NCBI GenBank assembly: GCA_003228115.1
Contig: QEVV01000004.1
Span: forward strand, 21,175-85,174
DNA from: Chloroflexota bacterium
GTDB taxonomy: Bacteria; Chloroflexota; Dehalococcoidia; Lucifugimonadales; SAR202-VII-2
Direction of reading: 5' to 3'
Length of the DNA: 64,000 nucleotides
Shown in pieces: positions 41,178 through 50,539 of this stretch; within the stretch, counting starts at the first letter, position 1; the number at the start of each line of letters is the position of its first letter. The notes below the pieces were generated by a model, which worked only from the letters and a program-made list of their open reading frames with translations, searched no databases and had not been told where the DNA came from. A program made the position numbers and the translations under genes.

Positions 41178-42389
41178 CTACGGCCCGAATTTAATCAGCT
41201 TGTCGGCGTGGGCCAGCGCCTGGAACATCAGGTGCTTAGCATAAAAGGTGCCCAAGGCGCCGGTTGCACATTCGCGCTCACTGAAGGCCCGGCTGCCCGT
41301 CCCATGTGTCCATTTGGAATTGATGAGCACCGGTACCGGGTGCCAACTATGCGCGGCCAAGACTGCTGGCGTCGAGTGGTCTCCGGCTACCACAAGGACA
41401 TCCGGAGCTAGTTCCAGCAGTGGCGGCAAAGACTGGTCTAGTGCCTCCAGTGCCCTCGCCTTGCCCAGAAAGTCGCCGTCTTCACCAGCGGCGTCGGCCG
41501 GCTTGTAATGGATGTAGAAGAAGTTGTGCTCCTCATAGTGCTCCCGCAGGGTCTGGACCTCTTCATCAAAGGTTCGCCCCGTGGGAATGATCTTCAAGCC
41601 AATGGTGCTGGCGAGCCCCCGATACATAGGATAGGCAGCAATCGCCGCAGGGTTGAGCTGGAACTGTTCTCCAAAGGACGGCAGTTCTGGCATCAATGAG
41701 AAGCCCCTGAGCATGACCATGTTGGCCCTATCCCGGCCTCCCAGTATTTCGGCAGCCTTAGCGACGAACTCGTTTATAACCTGCGCCGTCCGCTTGGATG
41801 CAGCGTCGCCATCAATCGATTGGCTCTTCAGCGGAGCGACCCCCGTGCGCTGTGGATCGGTCTCCGAAACGTTGTCGCTCAGACCCTCGCCCTTGATTAC
41901 CAAAGCGAAGCGGTACCCCTCAACCGGGTACACCGATATCTGTGCTCCGTCCACCTCGATTTGGTCCAACATTTCAGCCAGGGGAGTGCTCTCAGAAGTC
42001 GGTATCCGTCCAGCCCGGCGATCGGTCAGAATGCCTTGGTCATCGACGGTGCAAAGGTTCCCACGGGCAGCGATCTCGCCCTCTCCCAACGTCAAGCCAA
42101 TTCCCAAAGCCTCCAAAACGCCCCTGCCCATGAGGTACTTGACGGGGTCGTAGCCAAACAGGCCAAGGTGGCCAGGGCCGCTGCCTGGGGCTACGCCAGG
42201 TAGCACCGGTATGGTCAACCCGCAGGATGATTCAGACGCCAGCTTGTCCAGGTTGGGCAGGTCGGCTTCCTCCAATTCGGATCGCCCGTGATCCGGATGG
42301 GGCATGCCTCCAAGTCCGTCCACCACCAGCATCACGATCTTGGAGTCTGTCGGCTGCACAATGTCGGATAGATATTCGAAATCAATCAT
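41178..42389 (-). CDS. apgM: Cofactor-independent phosphoglycerate mutase, archaeal type
   Basis: 403 residues. The alkaline-phosphatase fold opens IVMLVVDGLGGMPHP, followed by LPGVAPGSGPGHLGLFGYDP with the nucleophile region and VVAGDHSTPAVLAAHSWHPVPV carrying the metal-binding DH and H residues. It interconverts 3- and 2-phosphoglycerate without 2,3-bisphosphoglycerate. The ApgM form is common in archaea and in some Chloroflexota. It lies between pgk and tpiA. Confidence 0.93.
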   Translation of the reverse strand: MIDFEYLSDIVQPTDSKIVMLVVDGLGGMPHPDHGRSELEEADLPNLDKLASESSCGLTIPVLPGVAPGSGPGHLGLFGYDPVKYLMGRGVLEALGIGLTLGEGEIAARGNLCTVDDQGILTDRRAGRIPTSESTPLAEMLDQIEVDGAQISVYPVEGYRFALVIKGEGLSDNVSETDPQRTGVAPLKSQSIDGDAASKRTAQVINEFVAKAAEILGGRDRANMVMLRGFSLMPELPSFGEQFQLNPAAIAAYPMYRGLASTIGLKIIPTGRTFDEEVQTLREHYEEHNFFYIHYKPADAAGEDGDFLGKARALEALDQSLPPLLELAPDVLVVAGDHSTPAVLAAHSWHPVPVLINSKWTHGTGSRAFSERECATGALGTFYAKHLMFQALAHADKLIKFGP

Positions 42390-42415
42390 GAACGCCCCCT
42401 CGCCATAGTTCTTCC

Positions 42416-43624
42416 CTACTTATCCGGCAAGGCAGCTAAGCCTGGCAAGACCTTGCCCTCAAGAAATTCCAGTGAAGCGCCGCCGCCTAGCGATACATGA
42501 GAAAGCGCCCTATCGACCCCGAAGGCTTGCACGGCCTCCGCCGTAGAGCCCCCACCGACAATGGTGGTGGCTTTGCCCTGGAGGTCCGCCAAGGCCTGGG
42601 CCACGCGGCGAGTTCCCCAAGCGAACGCCTCCCACTCGAAGACCCCCATAGGCCCGTTCCATACTACGGTTCGACATCCGGCCAACTCGCTGGCGTAAGC
42701 CTCCGCCGACTCAGGCCCAATGTCGAGAATGAGCCAGCCGTCTGGTATCTGATCCACTGGCACTGCGCGGAAATCCGCATCCTTGGCAAAAGATTCCGCG
42801 GCCACAACATCAGTGGGCAGAAGCAGCTTTAGGCTACCCGATTGACTCCTAGCGATAAGGCGTCGAGACACTTCCAAGTAGTCCTCTTCGACCGGCGACC
42901 CTCCAACATTAGCCCCCCCTGCCTTAAGGAGCGTCGCCACCATTCCGCCGCCGACAGCTAGGACTTCCACTTGGTCGGCCAGGTGCTCCAAGACCGCGAT
43001 TTTATCGCTGACCTTTGCACCGCCAATGACAGCGGCCAGGGGCCGCGCAGGACTGCCAAGGGCCCCGCCCAACATTTCAAGCTCTTTCTCCAAGGCCAAC
43101 CCGACCACTGAGGGGAGCACATGAGCCACCCCTTCGGTGGAAGCATGGGCTCTGTGGGCAGCACTGAAAGCGTCGTTAACGTAAACGTCGGCCAAGGAAG
43201 CTAATTCACGAGCGAAGGCCGGATCGTTCTTCTCCTCCCCGGCGTGGAAGCGGACGTTTTCCAAAAGTATGACTTGGCCCGGCCTCAGGCTGTCGACAGC
43301 CTGGGCCACCTCTGCACCGATACAGTCCATAAGGTAGGTTACTCCAAGCCCTAGATGCCTGGACAGAGGCTGAACGATGGGCTTCAGCCGCATATCCTCA
43401 ACCACCTCGCCCTTGGGACGCCCGAAGTGGGAGCAAAGGATTACCGAGGCCCCCTCGTCGAGCAGATAACGAATGGTAGGCACGCTGGCCCGAATGCGAA
43501 TATCGTCGGATATCGCGCCAGTGTCCTTGTCCAAAGGGACGTTATAGTCCACGCGCACCAAGACGCGCTTGCCCTTAACGTCGATATCTCTAACCGTTTT
43601 TTTTCCCAAAGAGCCATTCCTCAT
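42416..43624 (-). CDS. pgk: Phosphoglycerate kinase
   Basis: 402 residues. RVDYNVPLD and SHFGRPKG are the N-terminal substrate-binding motifs; GGAKVSDKI and the C-terminal TTIVGGGSTAEAV complete the ATP site. It transfers phosphate from 1,3-bisphosphoglycerate to ADP. The polyprenyl synthetase gene lies 47 bases upstream and apgM 26 bases downstream on the same strand. Confidence 0.97.
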   Translation of the reverse strand: MRNGSLGKKTVRDIDVKGKRVLVRVDYNVPLDKDTGAISDDIRIRASVPTIRYLLDEGASVILCSHFGRPKGEVVEDMRLKPIVQPLSRHLGLGVTYLMDCIGAEVAQAVDSLRPGQVILLENVRFHAGEEKNDPAFARELASLADVYVNDAFSAAHRAHASTEGVAHVLPSVVGLALEKELEMLGGALGSPARPLAAVIGGAKVSDKIAVLEHLADQVEVLAVGGGMVATLLKAGGANVGGSPVEEDYLEVSRRLIARSQSGSLKLLLPTDVVAAESFAKDADFRAVPVDQIPDGWLILDIGPESAEAYASELAGCRTVVWNGPMGVFEWEAFAWGTRRVAQALADLQGKATTIVGGGSTAEAVQAFGVDRALSHVSLGGGASLEFLEGKVLPGLAALPDK

Positions 43625-43671
43625 AGGTCAGTCCTGCCGTGCTGCCGTGGCCGAAGCAAGCCTGGGCAAGT

Positions 43672-44694
43672 TTAAAAGCCCTCGGCCCCGCAGAACCGGG
43701 CCAACTTCTTCAATCCCTCGAGCCCTTCGGCCGGTAGAAGCGTTTCATCCAGCAGAGCTAGCGCTTCGTCCACCAGCCGCTGCGTCATTTCTTCTGCATA
43801 TTGACGAGCCCCCAAACGCTCCAGCACCTCAGCCACTTCCTTGGCGTCCTGAGGCTCCAAGACGCGCTTGAGGTAGTAGTTGCCTAGCTCCCGCTTTTTG
43901 GAAGGCTCTAACGCCGCAAAGCCGTGGATCACAGGCAGGCTCTTCTTTTTGTTCAGTACATCGCTGGAAAAGGCCTGCGCATGGTCGTCCACTGGCCAAA
44001 GGTCAAGCAGGTCACGTCGGACTTGAAACGCCATGCCCAGCTTCCGCCCGGCCTCATCAAAAGCACTGACGATGTTCGCCTCGGCTCCGCCCAGAAAGGC
44101 GCCGAGAGCCAGCGTGCAGCCCAGTAGCGCTCCAGCCTTGTCGTCAACCATCTTGAGGTACGTGTCCTCGCTAACCGTGAGGCGCTCCTGGTAGGTCAGG
44201 TCTTGATGCTGCCCTTCACAGAATCGGAGAGTGGCCCTATCCAACATTGCTAAAGCTTCCAAGACCTTCTCATCAGCGACGTCATTATCTTGAAGCTTCA
44301 TTAGGGACAGCCTGGCGAGGGCATGGATCGCATCCCCAGCATTGATAGCCTGAGCCGGGCCCCATTGCCACCAGACGGTCGGCCTACCTCCACGATTGGG
44401 AGTCCCTGCTTGAACGTCCCCGTGAACCTGAACGAAGCTGTTTATGAACTCCACAGCGGCAGCGCCGGGAAGTGCTCCCTGATGGGCGCCAGCAACGGCC
44501 TGACAGGCCAGCAGACAAAAGGCGGCTGAGGTCCGCAACCCCGCAGCGTGGTACGCCGGCTCTCCGGTCTCATCCTGCCAACCCATTTCGAAGGCCACCA
44601 GCCGGTAAAGCGGCGCAGCGCAGCGCTCGGCGACTGAACGCAACTGCTCTTCAACCAATTCACTCAGATCTTCAACTATTTGGGGGACGGTCAT
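43672..44694 (-). CDS. Polyprenyl synthetase family protein with degenerate Asp-rich motifs
   Basis: 340 residues with the trans-prenyltransferase layout: RGGRPTVWWQWGPAQAINAGDAIHALA, EGQHQDLT, DDKAGALLG and DVLNKKKSLPVI are all family-like. The first Asp-rich motif, normally HDDxxD, is HGDVQAG (residues 91-97), and the second, normally DDxxD, is RRDLLD (226-231). Both lack residues that hold the magnesium-diphosphate substrates. It may be a non-catalytic partner subunit, or use an altered substrate. It lies upstream of pgk, probably in the same transcript. Confidence 0.8.
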   Translation of the reverse strand: MTVPQIVEDLSELVEEQLRSVAERCAAPLYRLVAFEMGWQDETGEPAYHAAGLRTSAAFCLLACQAVAGAHQGALPGAAAVEFINSFVQVHGDVQAGTPNRGGRPTVWWQWGPAQAINAGDAIHALARLSLMKLQDNDVADEKVLEALAMLDRATLRFCEGQHQDLTYQERLTVSEDTYLKMVDDKAGALLGCTLALGAFLGGAEANIVSAFDEAGRKLGMAFQVRRDLLDLWPVDDHAQAFSSDVLNKKKSLPVIHGFAALEPSKKRELGNYYLKRVLEPQDAKEVAEVLERLGARQYAEEMTQRLVDEALALLDETLLPAEGLEGLKKLARFCGAEGF

Positions 44695-44766
44695 GGGCTC
44701 CCTTGAATACGTCTCTTTAGGCCGGTTTCAAGCCCACCTATGATAACCCGCAGCCGAGGCGCGGAA

Positions 44767-45444
44767 TCAAGGGCCTTCGATCAGATCCCCACAGACATAG
44801 CGGAGAGAGGCGAGGGATACCGGCCCTGGCCTCAGGATTCTGGGAATGCCTCCGGTAAGATCGAGCACAGTGGAACCCACGCCCTCTGGACATGGCCCGC
44901 AGTCTATAACCAAGTCAACCTGCTCCCCAACAGTAGCCCAAACCGCCTCCGCCGTAGTAGCGCCGGCAGCGCCACTGATATTGGCGCTGGTTCCCGTGAT
45001 AGGCGCACCAAGCCGGCGAGCGATCTCCCGGGGCACCGGGTGGTCCGGAATTCGTACGGCGACGGTCCCGCCTCCTGCGGTCACTGAGTCAGGCACAGCG
45101 GGGCCTTTGGGCACGATAAGGGTCAAAGGGCCGGGCCAAAAACGCCGGGCAAGAACCCAAACAAGCGGGGCCACATCCACAGCTACTCTGAGAATGTCAG
45201 ACACTTCTCCCAATAGCAGGGGTACGGGGCTGCCGTCCTGACGGCCCTTGATACGGAACACCTGTCGGACTGCGCCGTCGTTGAGACCGTGTGCGCCAAG
45301 CCCATAGAGGGTGTCCGTTGGATAGGCCACAACGCCACCCTTCCGCAAACTGGCAACCGCCATGTCGACAGCATGCTCCAGGGCGGGGTGCAGTCCCTCA
45401 GTCCTGTTGCCACTTTGGAGTGGTCCCAATGTCCTAGAAACCAT
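44767..45444 (-). CDS. tsaC: L-threonylcarbamoyladenylate synthase
   Basis: 225 residues of the YrdC/Sua5 fold. VVAYPTDTLYGLGAHG, FRIKGRQDGSPVPLLL, PGPLTLIVP and PITGTSANISGA are the expected substrate-contact blocks. It makes threonylcarbamoyl-AMP for the t6A modification of tRNAs that read ANN codons. No Sua5 C-terminal domain follows. It is divergent from guaA. Confidence 0.93.
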   Translation of the reverse strand: MVSRTLGPLQSGNRTEGLHPALEHAVDMAVASLRKGGVVAYPTDTLYGLGAHGLNDGAVRQVFRIKGRQDGSPVPLLLGEVSDILRVAVDVAPLVWVLARRFWPGPLTLIVPKGPAVPDSVTAGGGTVAVRIPDHPVPREIARRLGAPITGTSANISGAAGATTAEAVWATVGEQVDLVIDCGPCPEGVGSTVLDLTGGIPRILRPGPVSLASLRYVCGDLIEGP

Positions 45445-45627
45445 GCGAGAATCCTCGGTTTTCTTTATTGACCGTATCTACTACATATGCTACCGTTGGT
45501 CACCTCCGCCACAATATGGCAGAGTCCACCGGGCAGTTTTTGAGGTTACAGACTCACCCCATTTCTAGGCCTACGCGGCCTTGTTGGCAGCCTCAGCCAG
45601 CTCCTCATTCATTATAGAAGGGACATC

Positions 45628-47298
45628 ATGGTTAATACAGACAAAGCTTCGGAGTCCCGGCGGGTCGCCTCCAGCGATGACTTGGAAGTCTCAGCCTATC
45701 TAGAAATCGCACAAGAAAAAGGCAGCGCCACATCGGGGCCAGAAGGGTCTCTTGATGCGACTCGGGAGGCAGTTCTTGTCGTCGATTTCGGGTCCCAATA
45801 CAGCCTGCTGATAGCGCGGCGCGTTCGTGAGTGCAACGTCTACAGCGAGATCGTGCCCTACGATGCGCCCTGGGAAAAGGTAGCCCATCTCAAGCCGAAG
45901 GGCATCATCCTTTCCGGGGGACCAGCCTCCGTTTACGACGCCGATGCCCCCCTAGCTCCCCCCTGGGTGTATGAACAAGGGATCCCCGTGCTTGGAATCT
46001 GTTATGGCATGCAGGTCTTGTCCCACCAGTTAGGGGGTCAGGTCGCCCCAACGAAAACGAGGGAGTATGGGCACGCGGTCCTTTATCAGAACGTCGCCGA
46101 GCATCCCCTCCTTGAGGGTCTGCCTCCTTCCATGCCAGTTTGGATGAGCCACGGCGACCAGATTACTAGCCTGCCGCCCGGCTTTCAAAGCCTGGCATAC
46201 ACCGACAGTTCGCCTGTCGCCGCCATGGGAAGCGACTCAGGGTTCTACGGGCTCCAGTTCCACCCGGAAGTGGTCCATACGCCTCAGGGGACCGCCCTAG
46301 TAAGGAACTTCCTATTCAACGTTTGTGGCTGCACAGGGTCTTGGACCCCTGGTAACTTCGTGGCAGAAAGCCTCCAGCGAATTAGGGAACAGGTCGGCAC
46401 AGGCCAGGTTATCTGCGCTCTCTCTGGGGGCGTCGACTCCGCCGTTGCGGCAACACTGGTCCACCAGGCTATCGGCGACCAGCTAACCTGCATATTCGTT
46501 AACAATGGCCTGATGCGCAGGGAAGAACCGGAACGGGTCGACAGGACATTCCGCCAGCACCTCAAAATGAACCTCATCCATGTTGACGCAGCTGACCGCT
46601 TCGTTGACCAGCTAGAGGGCGTAAGCGACCCAGAGGAAAAGCGCAAGGTCATTGGAGAGACCTTCATTCGAGTGTTCGAAGATGAGGCCAAGCCCCTGGG
46701 GCAAGTCGACTTTCTAGCCCAGGGAACCCTGTACCCAGATGTAATCGAAAGCCAGACCCCTGACAATAAGGCTTCCGCCAAGATCAAAACGCACCACAAT
46801 GTCGGCGGCCTTCCCAAACACATGTCCCTGCAACTCGTGGAGCCGCTTCGTTACCTATTTAAGGATGAGGTGCGCCAGGTTGGTCTTGAGCTTGGCTTGC
46901 CAGAAGAGATGGTGAACAGGCAGCCTTTCCCAGGACCCGGGCTGGCCATCCGCATCATCGGCGACGTAACCCGGGAAAAGCTCGAAGTGCTGCGTTCCTG
47001 TGACTGGATTGTCATGGACGAAATAAAGTACTCCAACCTGTACCACGATGTGTGGCAGAGTTTCGCCGTCCTGACCGACACCCGCAGCGTTGGTGTTATG
47101 GGCGACTTCCGCACATACGGGCACGTCGTAGCGATTAGAGCGGTGACAAGCGAGGATGCTATGACCGCCGACTGGGCGCGCCTTCCCTACGATGTCTTGG
47201 CCAAGATCAGCAGCCGCATAGTCAACGAGGTTCCCCAAGTCAATCGCATTGTCTACGACATTACAAGCAAGCCCCCCGGCACCATTGAGTGGGAGTAG
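45628..47298 (+). CDS. guaA: GMP synthase (glutamine-hydrolysing)
   Basis: 556 residues; about 47 residues of unconserved, acidic leader precede the usual start at [19 protein letters not shown]. The glutaminase domain has nucleophile Cys in LGICYGMQ and FHPEVVHT; the synthetase has the P-loop LSGGVDSAV, and the C-terminal dimerisation domain ends KPPGTIEWE. It makes GMP from XMP. AAGGG lies six bases before ATG 45628, so the extended start is probably real. It heads the purine run. Confidence 0.95.
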   Translation: MVNTDKASESRRVASSDDLEVSAYLEIAQEKGSATSGPEGSLDATREAVLVVDFGSQYSLLIARRVRECNVYSEIVPYDAPWEKVAHLKPKGIILSGGPASVYDADAPLAPPWVYEQGIPVLGICYGMQVLSHQLGGQVAPTKTREYGHAVLYQNVAEHPLLEGLPPSMPVWMSHGDQITSLPPGFQSLAYTDSSPVAAMGSDSGFYGLQFHPEVVHTPQGTALVRNFLFNVCGCTGSWTPGNFVAESLQRIREQVGTGQVICALSGGVDSAVAATLVHQAIGDQLTCIFVNNGLMRREEPERVDRTFRQHLKMNLIHVDAADRFVDQLEGVSDPEEKRKVIGETFIRVFEDEAKPLGQVDFLAQGTLYPDVIESQTPDNKASAKIKTHHNVGGLPKHMSLQLVEPLRYLFKDEVRQVGLELGLPEEMVNRQPFPGPGLAIRIIGDVTREKLEVLRSCDWIVMDEIKYSNLYHDVWQSFAVLTDTRSVGVMGDFRTYGHVVAIRAVTSEDAMTADWARLPYDVLAKISSRIVNEVPQVNRIVYDITSKPPGTIEWE

Positions 47299-47320
47299 CT
47301 CAGCAACTGTCACGCGCGCC

Positions 47321-47350
47321 TTGACAATAGCCCAAAGGGCGGAGTAGCAT
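47321..47350 (+). promoter_or_regulatory. Predicted promoter of the HTH/PIN pair
   Basis: A perfect TTGACA (47321-47326) and TAGCAT (47345-47350), 18 bases apart, in the gap after guaA. The start would be near 47357, 32 bases before the HTH gene. It suggests that the toxin-antitoxin pair and the purine genes after it can be transcribed apart from guaA. Confidence 0.5.
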
Positions 47351-47388
47351 GCAACAACACTCACGCCTCGCTCCAGTTGGGAGGACCC

Positions 47389-47739
47389 ATGTCTGAGGAC
47401 CTAGAGGGCTACGTTACGGTACCGGAAGCGGCGCATGCCCTTGGGCGGTCCGCCGAGCAGGTTCGCCGGTATTTACGGGAGGGCAAGCTAGAGGGTCGCC
47501 GCATTGGGGGGCAGTGGTTTATCAGAGAGGCGGCGGTCACCTATGGAACACGGGGAGCTGACATGGACACGAAAGATAATACGGACTATCCAGCTACCGC
47601 CGGGGAAGGCGGCACAGACAGATCCGCTCTTTTTGCCAGGGTGAGTGCCCGCAGAGAGGCAATAGGCACCCGCTGGGAGAGGCAGGGAGTTGCCGTAGAC
47701 GTCGTGCAGTTGATCCACCACATCAGGGAGGATAACTAG
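47389..47739 (+). CDS. HTH (excisionase/MerR-like) DNA-binding protein, probable antitoxin
   Basis: 116 residues from ATG 47389 with GGGAGG upstream. The N-terminal YVTVPEAAHALGRSAEQVRRYLREGKLEGRRIGGQWFI is a winged-helix excisionase/MerR-type domain that recognises DNA. The rest is a linker and a C-terminal helix, DVVQLIHHIREDN, that could fold onto a toxin. The PIN gene begins three bases after the stop. As an antitoxin it would be expected to repress its own promoter at 47321-47350, an inference from general toxin-antitoxin behaviour. Confidence 0.75.
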   Translation: MSEDLEGYVTVPEAAHALGRSAEQVRRYLREGKLEGRRIGGQWFIREAAVTYGTRGADMDTKDNTDYPATAGEGGTDRSALFARVSARREAIGTRWERQGVAVDVVQLIHHIREDN

Positions 47740-47741
47740 CC

Positions 47742-48167
47742 TTGGCAGTGCGCTGCGTAGACGCCAGCTTTGTCGTCGCTTGGCTGCTGCCGGACACGCG
47801 GACTCCGGCGGTGATGGAGGCTTGGCAGGCTTTTGAAGAAGGGAGGGACGATTTCGTCGCTCCTCCCTTACTTTATCCTGAGACGATCTCGGCCATCCGC
47901 CAGGTTGTACACCGGGGGAACCTCACGTTAGATGAGGGACAAGCCATCGTTGATGACTTTCTCGCTCTAGCCATTCCAACCCCCGTTCCGACCAGGCTTT
48001 ATCAACACGCCTACATCCTGGCCACCAGGTTTCGCCAGCCAAAGGCCTATGACGCAACGTACTTGGCCCTCGCCAACATCCTCTCCTGTGAGCTTCTCAC
48101 CTTGGACGCTCGCCTTTTCAACGCCGTCGCAGACGACTTCCCTTTCATTAGGCTGGTGCGCGTGTGA
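47742..48167 (+). CDS. PIN-domain ribonuclease, VapC-like toxin
   Basis: 141 residues from TTG 47742 (GTG 47748 is an alternative). The four acidic PIN residues can be placed: D in CVDASFVVAW, E in YPETISAI, D in KAYDATYLALA and D in LLTLDARLF. VapC-type enzymes cut tRNA or rRNA and are held in check by the gene before them. Its stop overlaps the purD start (GTGA), so purD translation is coupled to it, which is unusual for a toxin gene. Confidence 0.85.
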   Translation: MAVRCVDASFVVAWLLPDTRTPAVMEAWQAFEEGRDDFVAPPLLYPETISAIRQVVHRGNLTLDEGQAIVDDFLALAIPTPVPTRLYQHAYILATRFRQPKAYDATYLALANILSCELLTLDARLFNAVADDFPFIRLVRV

Positions 48168-49435
48168 GAGTCCTCATCGTTGGAGAGGGAGGCCGTGAGC
48201 ATGCTCTAGCCTGGAAGGTGCGGCAAAGTTCCCACTTGGAAGAGCTGTTCATAGCGCCAGGAAATGCAGGCACGGCATTGCTGGGCACTAACCTCGACGT
48301 CCCGTCCGCAGACACCAAGGCCATCACAGCAAAGGCGCAGGAGATCAAAGCAGACCTCGTGATTGTTGGCCCCGAGACCCCGCTGGCCGCCGGGCTGGCC
48401 GATCGCCTTCAGAGCGCCGGGATCGCAACCCTGGGTCCATCGGCAGCGGCGGCCCGCATCGAGTCAAGCAAGGTTTTCTCTAAGGAACTCATGCTCGGAA
48501 GCGGCATCCCAACCGCCGCCGCCGAGTCATTCGACAACGCTGACGCGGCTATTGCATACCTAGAGCGCCAAACGTTCCCTGTGGTTGTTAAGGCAGATGG
48601 TCTCGCTGCAGGAAAGGGCGTAACAATAGCCAACTCCAAGCAAGAAGCCATTGATGCAGTGCTCGCCAGCCTGGAACAGCGGGCCTTCGGTGAGGCTGGG
48701 GCCAGGGTCCTGGTTGAGGAGTGCCTCATCGGCCCAGAAGTAAGCGTCTTCGCATTTGTCGATGGCGAGTATGTCTCGCCCCTCACTGCCGCCTGCGACT
48801 ATAAAAGAGTCTTTGATGGCGACAAGGGTCCCAACACCGGCGGGATGGGCAGCTTCACGCCACCAGTCTTCTGGAACGATGCTTTAGCGTCGGAGATTCG
48901 GCAGGTCGTCATGGAGCCAACCGTACGTGCCATGGTGAAAGCAGGATGCCCCTTCAGAGGGGTTCTCTATGCCGGCCTCATGCTCACCGCAAACGGACCG
49001 AAGGTCTTGGAATTCAACTGCCGCCTGGGCGATCCTGAGACTCAGGTCATCGTGCCCAACTTGGAATCGGACTTCCTGGAAGTTGCCCAGGCGGTCGCCA
49101 CTGGGCGTCTTTCACAGCAAGAGGTGCGATGGGGTCGCGGAGCTGGCGTCGGCGTCGTAGTAGCCTCCGGTGGCTACCCCGGCAGCTACAAAACGGGCCT
49201 CCCGATTTCCGGCATTGAAGCGGCCGCGGCAGCAGGAGCATTGGTCTTTCAAGCCGGGACGCAAACGTCGGCGGAAGGCCAGGGCAAACCGAAGACCAGC
49301 GGGGGACGCGTACTCACGGTGGTGGGCCGCGGAAAATCTCTGTCCGAGGCCAGGAAGCTCGCCTACAAAGCCATCAACCATATCAAGTTTGAAGGGGCCT
49401 TCCACCGCACTGACGTGGCCGCCAACCTGGACTAG
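48164..49435 (+). CDS. purD: Phosphoribosylamine-glycine ligase
   Basis: 423 residues from GTG 48164. GEGGREHALAWK, the ATP-grasp segments VVKADGLAAGKGV and TGGMGSFTPP, and EFNCRLGDPETQ are all present. It joins glycine to phosphoribosylamine in de novo purine synthesis. The start overlaps the end of the PIN gene by four bases; rmuC follows 36 bases later. Confidence 0.95.
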   Translation: MRVLIVGEGGREHALAWKVRQSSHLEELFIAPGNAGTALLGTNLDVPSADTKAITAKAQEIKADLVIVGPETPLAAGLADRLQSAGIATLGPSAAAARIESSKVFSKELMLGSGIPTAAAESFDNADAAIAYLERQTFPVVVKADGLAAGKGVTIANSKQEAIDAVLASLEQRAFGEAGARVLVEECLIGPEVSVFAFVDGEYVSPLTAACDYKRVFDGDKGPNTGGMGSFTPPVFWNDALASEIRQVVMEPTVRAMVKAGCPFRGVLYAGLMLTANGPKVLEFNCRLGDPETQVIVPNLESDFLEVAQAVATGRLSQQEVRWGRGAGVGVVVASGGYPGSYKTGLPISGIEAAAAAGALVFQAGTQTSAEGQGKPKTSGGRVLTVVGRGKSLSEARKLAYKAINHIKFEGAFHRTDVAANLD

Positions 49436-49471
49436 ACCGATCACAGAGACCTACGGGAAAGGAATGTAGCC

Positions 49472-50539
49472 GTGGAAGCGACCCCGTTCCTCTTGAGCAT
49501 CATCGCCGCACTCTTGTTGGGTCTGGCAGTGGCATTGTTTCTCGTGCTCCGCCAAAAATCCGCGGGGAACTCTGGAGAGGCTCTAAGAGCGCTCCAGGTT
49601 CAAATGAAGGGCATACAGGAACAAGTCGCCTCTGGACTCGGTAACATGCAACGTAGCGTGGACACCCAGGTCAACCTTTTGGGGAACGTGCAGCGTGGGC
49701 TCGGAGAACTTTCCAAAGCAACTGACGCTGTCCAAGCCGTCGGCAAGGACATCTCTGGCCTGGGCGACTTGCTGCGTCCCCCGAAGTTCCGTGGCGAAAT
49801 GGGCGAGTTCCTTTTGGAACAGCTGCTTGAGCAGGCCATCCCAAAGGGACGGTACCGAATGCAGCACACCTTCGCTGATGGCAAGACCGTCGACGCGATG
49901 ATATTCTTGGGCGATAAAGCGGTCCCCATCGACTCCAAGTTCCCTTTGGATAGTTTCTCGAGGCTCATTTCCTCGCAGGATCAGGCAGATGCAAAGCGCA
50001 GCAGACGGGAGTTTGACCGAGCGATCAAAGGCCACATCGACGCCGTCGCTGAATACATCCGGCCCAGAGAGGGCACGCTCGAGTTCGGCCTCATGTACAT
50101 CCCCGCTGAGAATGTGTTCTACGAGACCGTAATCCGCCGCACAAGTGGCGATTTCGACCTCTTTAGTTATGCACAGTCGAAGAGAGTCATCCCTGTCTCG
50201 CCCAACACGATGTATCTCTACCTCCAGAGTGTGGCCTTGGGACTGACAGGTCTGGAACTGCAGGAACGGGTTGAAGAAGTCTGGGCAGCCCTGAGCACTC
50301 TGGAGCACGGCCTGCGCGATGTTGTCAATGGTGAGTTTTCCGTTTTGGGAAGGCATTTGAGCAACGCTCAAAGCAAGTATGACGACACACGCCGCAAGTT
50401 GGAGAGGTTCGGCAGAGAGCTAACCGCAACCCGCCGCCCTTCTCAGGCAGTTGGAAACCAAACCTACGATGACCACCAGATCATCGAATCTCTGCTTCCT
50501 GATGATGCACCTCTATTCAGCTATGGAGAAAAAGACTAA
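49472..50539 (+). CDS. rmuC: DNA recombination protein RmuC homologue
   Basis: 355 residues from GTG 49472 (AGGA upstream). One N-terminal membrane segment (FLLSIIAALLLGLAVALFLVL), a helical region, then the RmuC core: RGEMGEFLLEQLLEQ, DAMIFLGDKAVPIDSKFPLD and LMYIPAENVFYE. RmuC limits rearrangements and inversion at repeats in E. coli; the fold is nuclease-like. Its placement between purD and purE has no obvious functional reason. The stop overlaps the purE start. Confidence 0.9.
   Translation: MEATPFLLSIIAALLLGLAVALFLVLRQKSAGNSGEALRALQVQMKGIQEQVASGLGNMQRSVDTQVNLLGNVQRGLGELSKATDAVQAVGKDISGLGDLLRPPKFRGEMGEFLLEQLLEQAIPKGRYRMQHTFADGKTVDAMIFLGDKAVPIDSKFPLDSFSRLISSQDQADAKRSRREFDRAIKGHIDAVAEYIRPREGTLEFGLMYIPAENVFYETVIRRTSGDFDLFSYAQSKRVIPVSPNTMYLYLQSVALGLTGLELQERVEEVWAALSTLEHGLRDVVNGEFSVLGRHLSNAQSKYDDTRRKLERFGRELTATRRPSQAVGNQTYDDHQIIESLLPDDAPLFSYGEKD

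Noticed and set aside
45445..45627. A purine riboswitch before guaA
   Set aside because: I looked for the conserved aptamer core and did not find it; the leader has no convincing terminator either.
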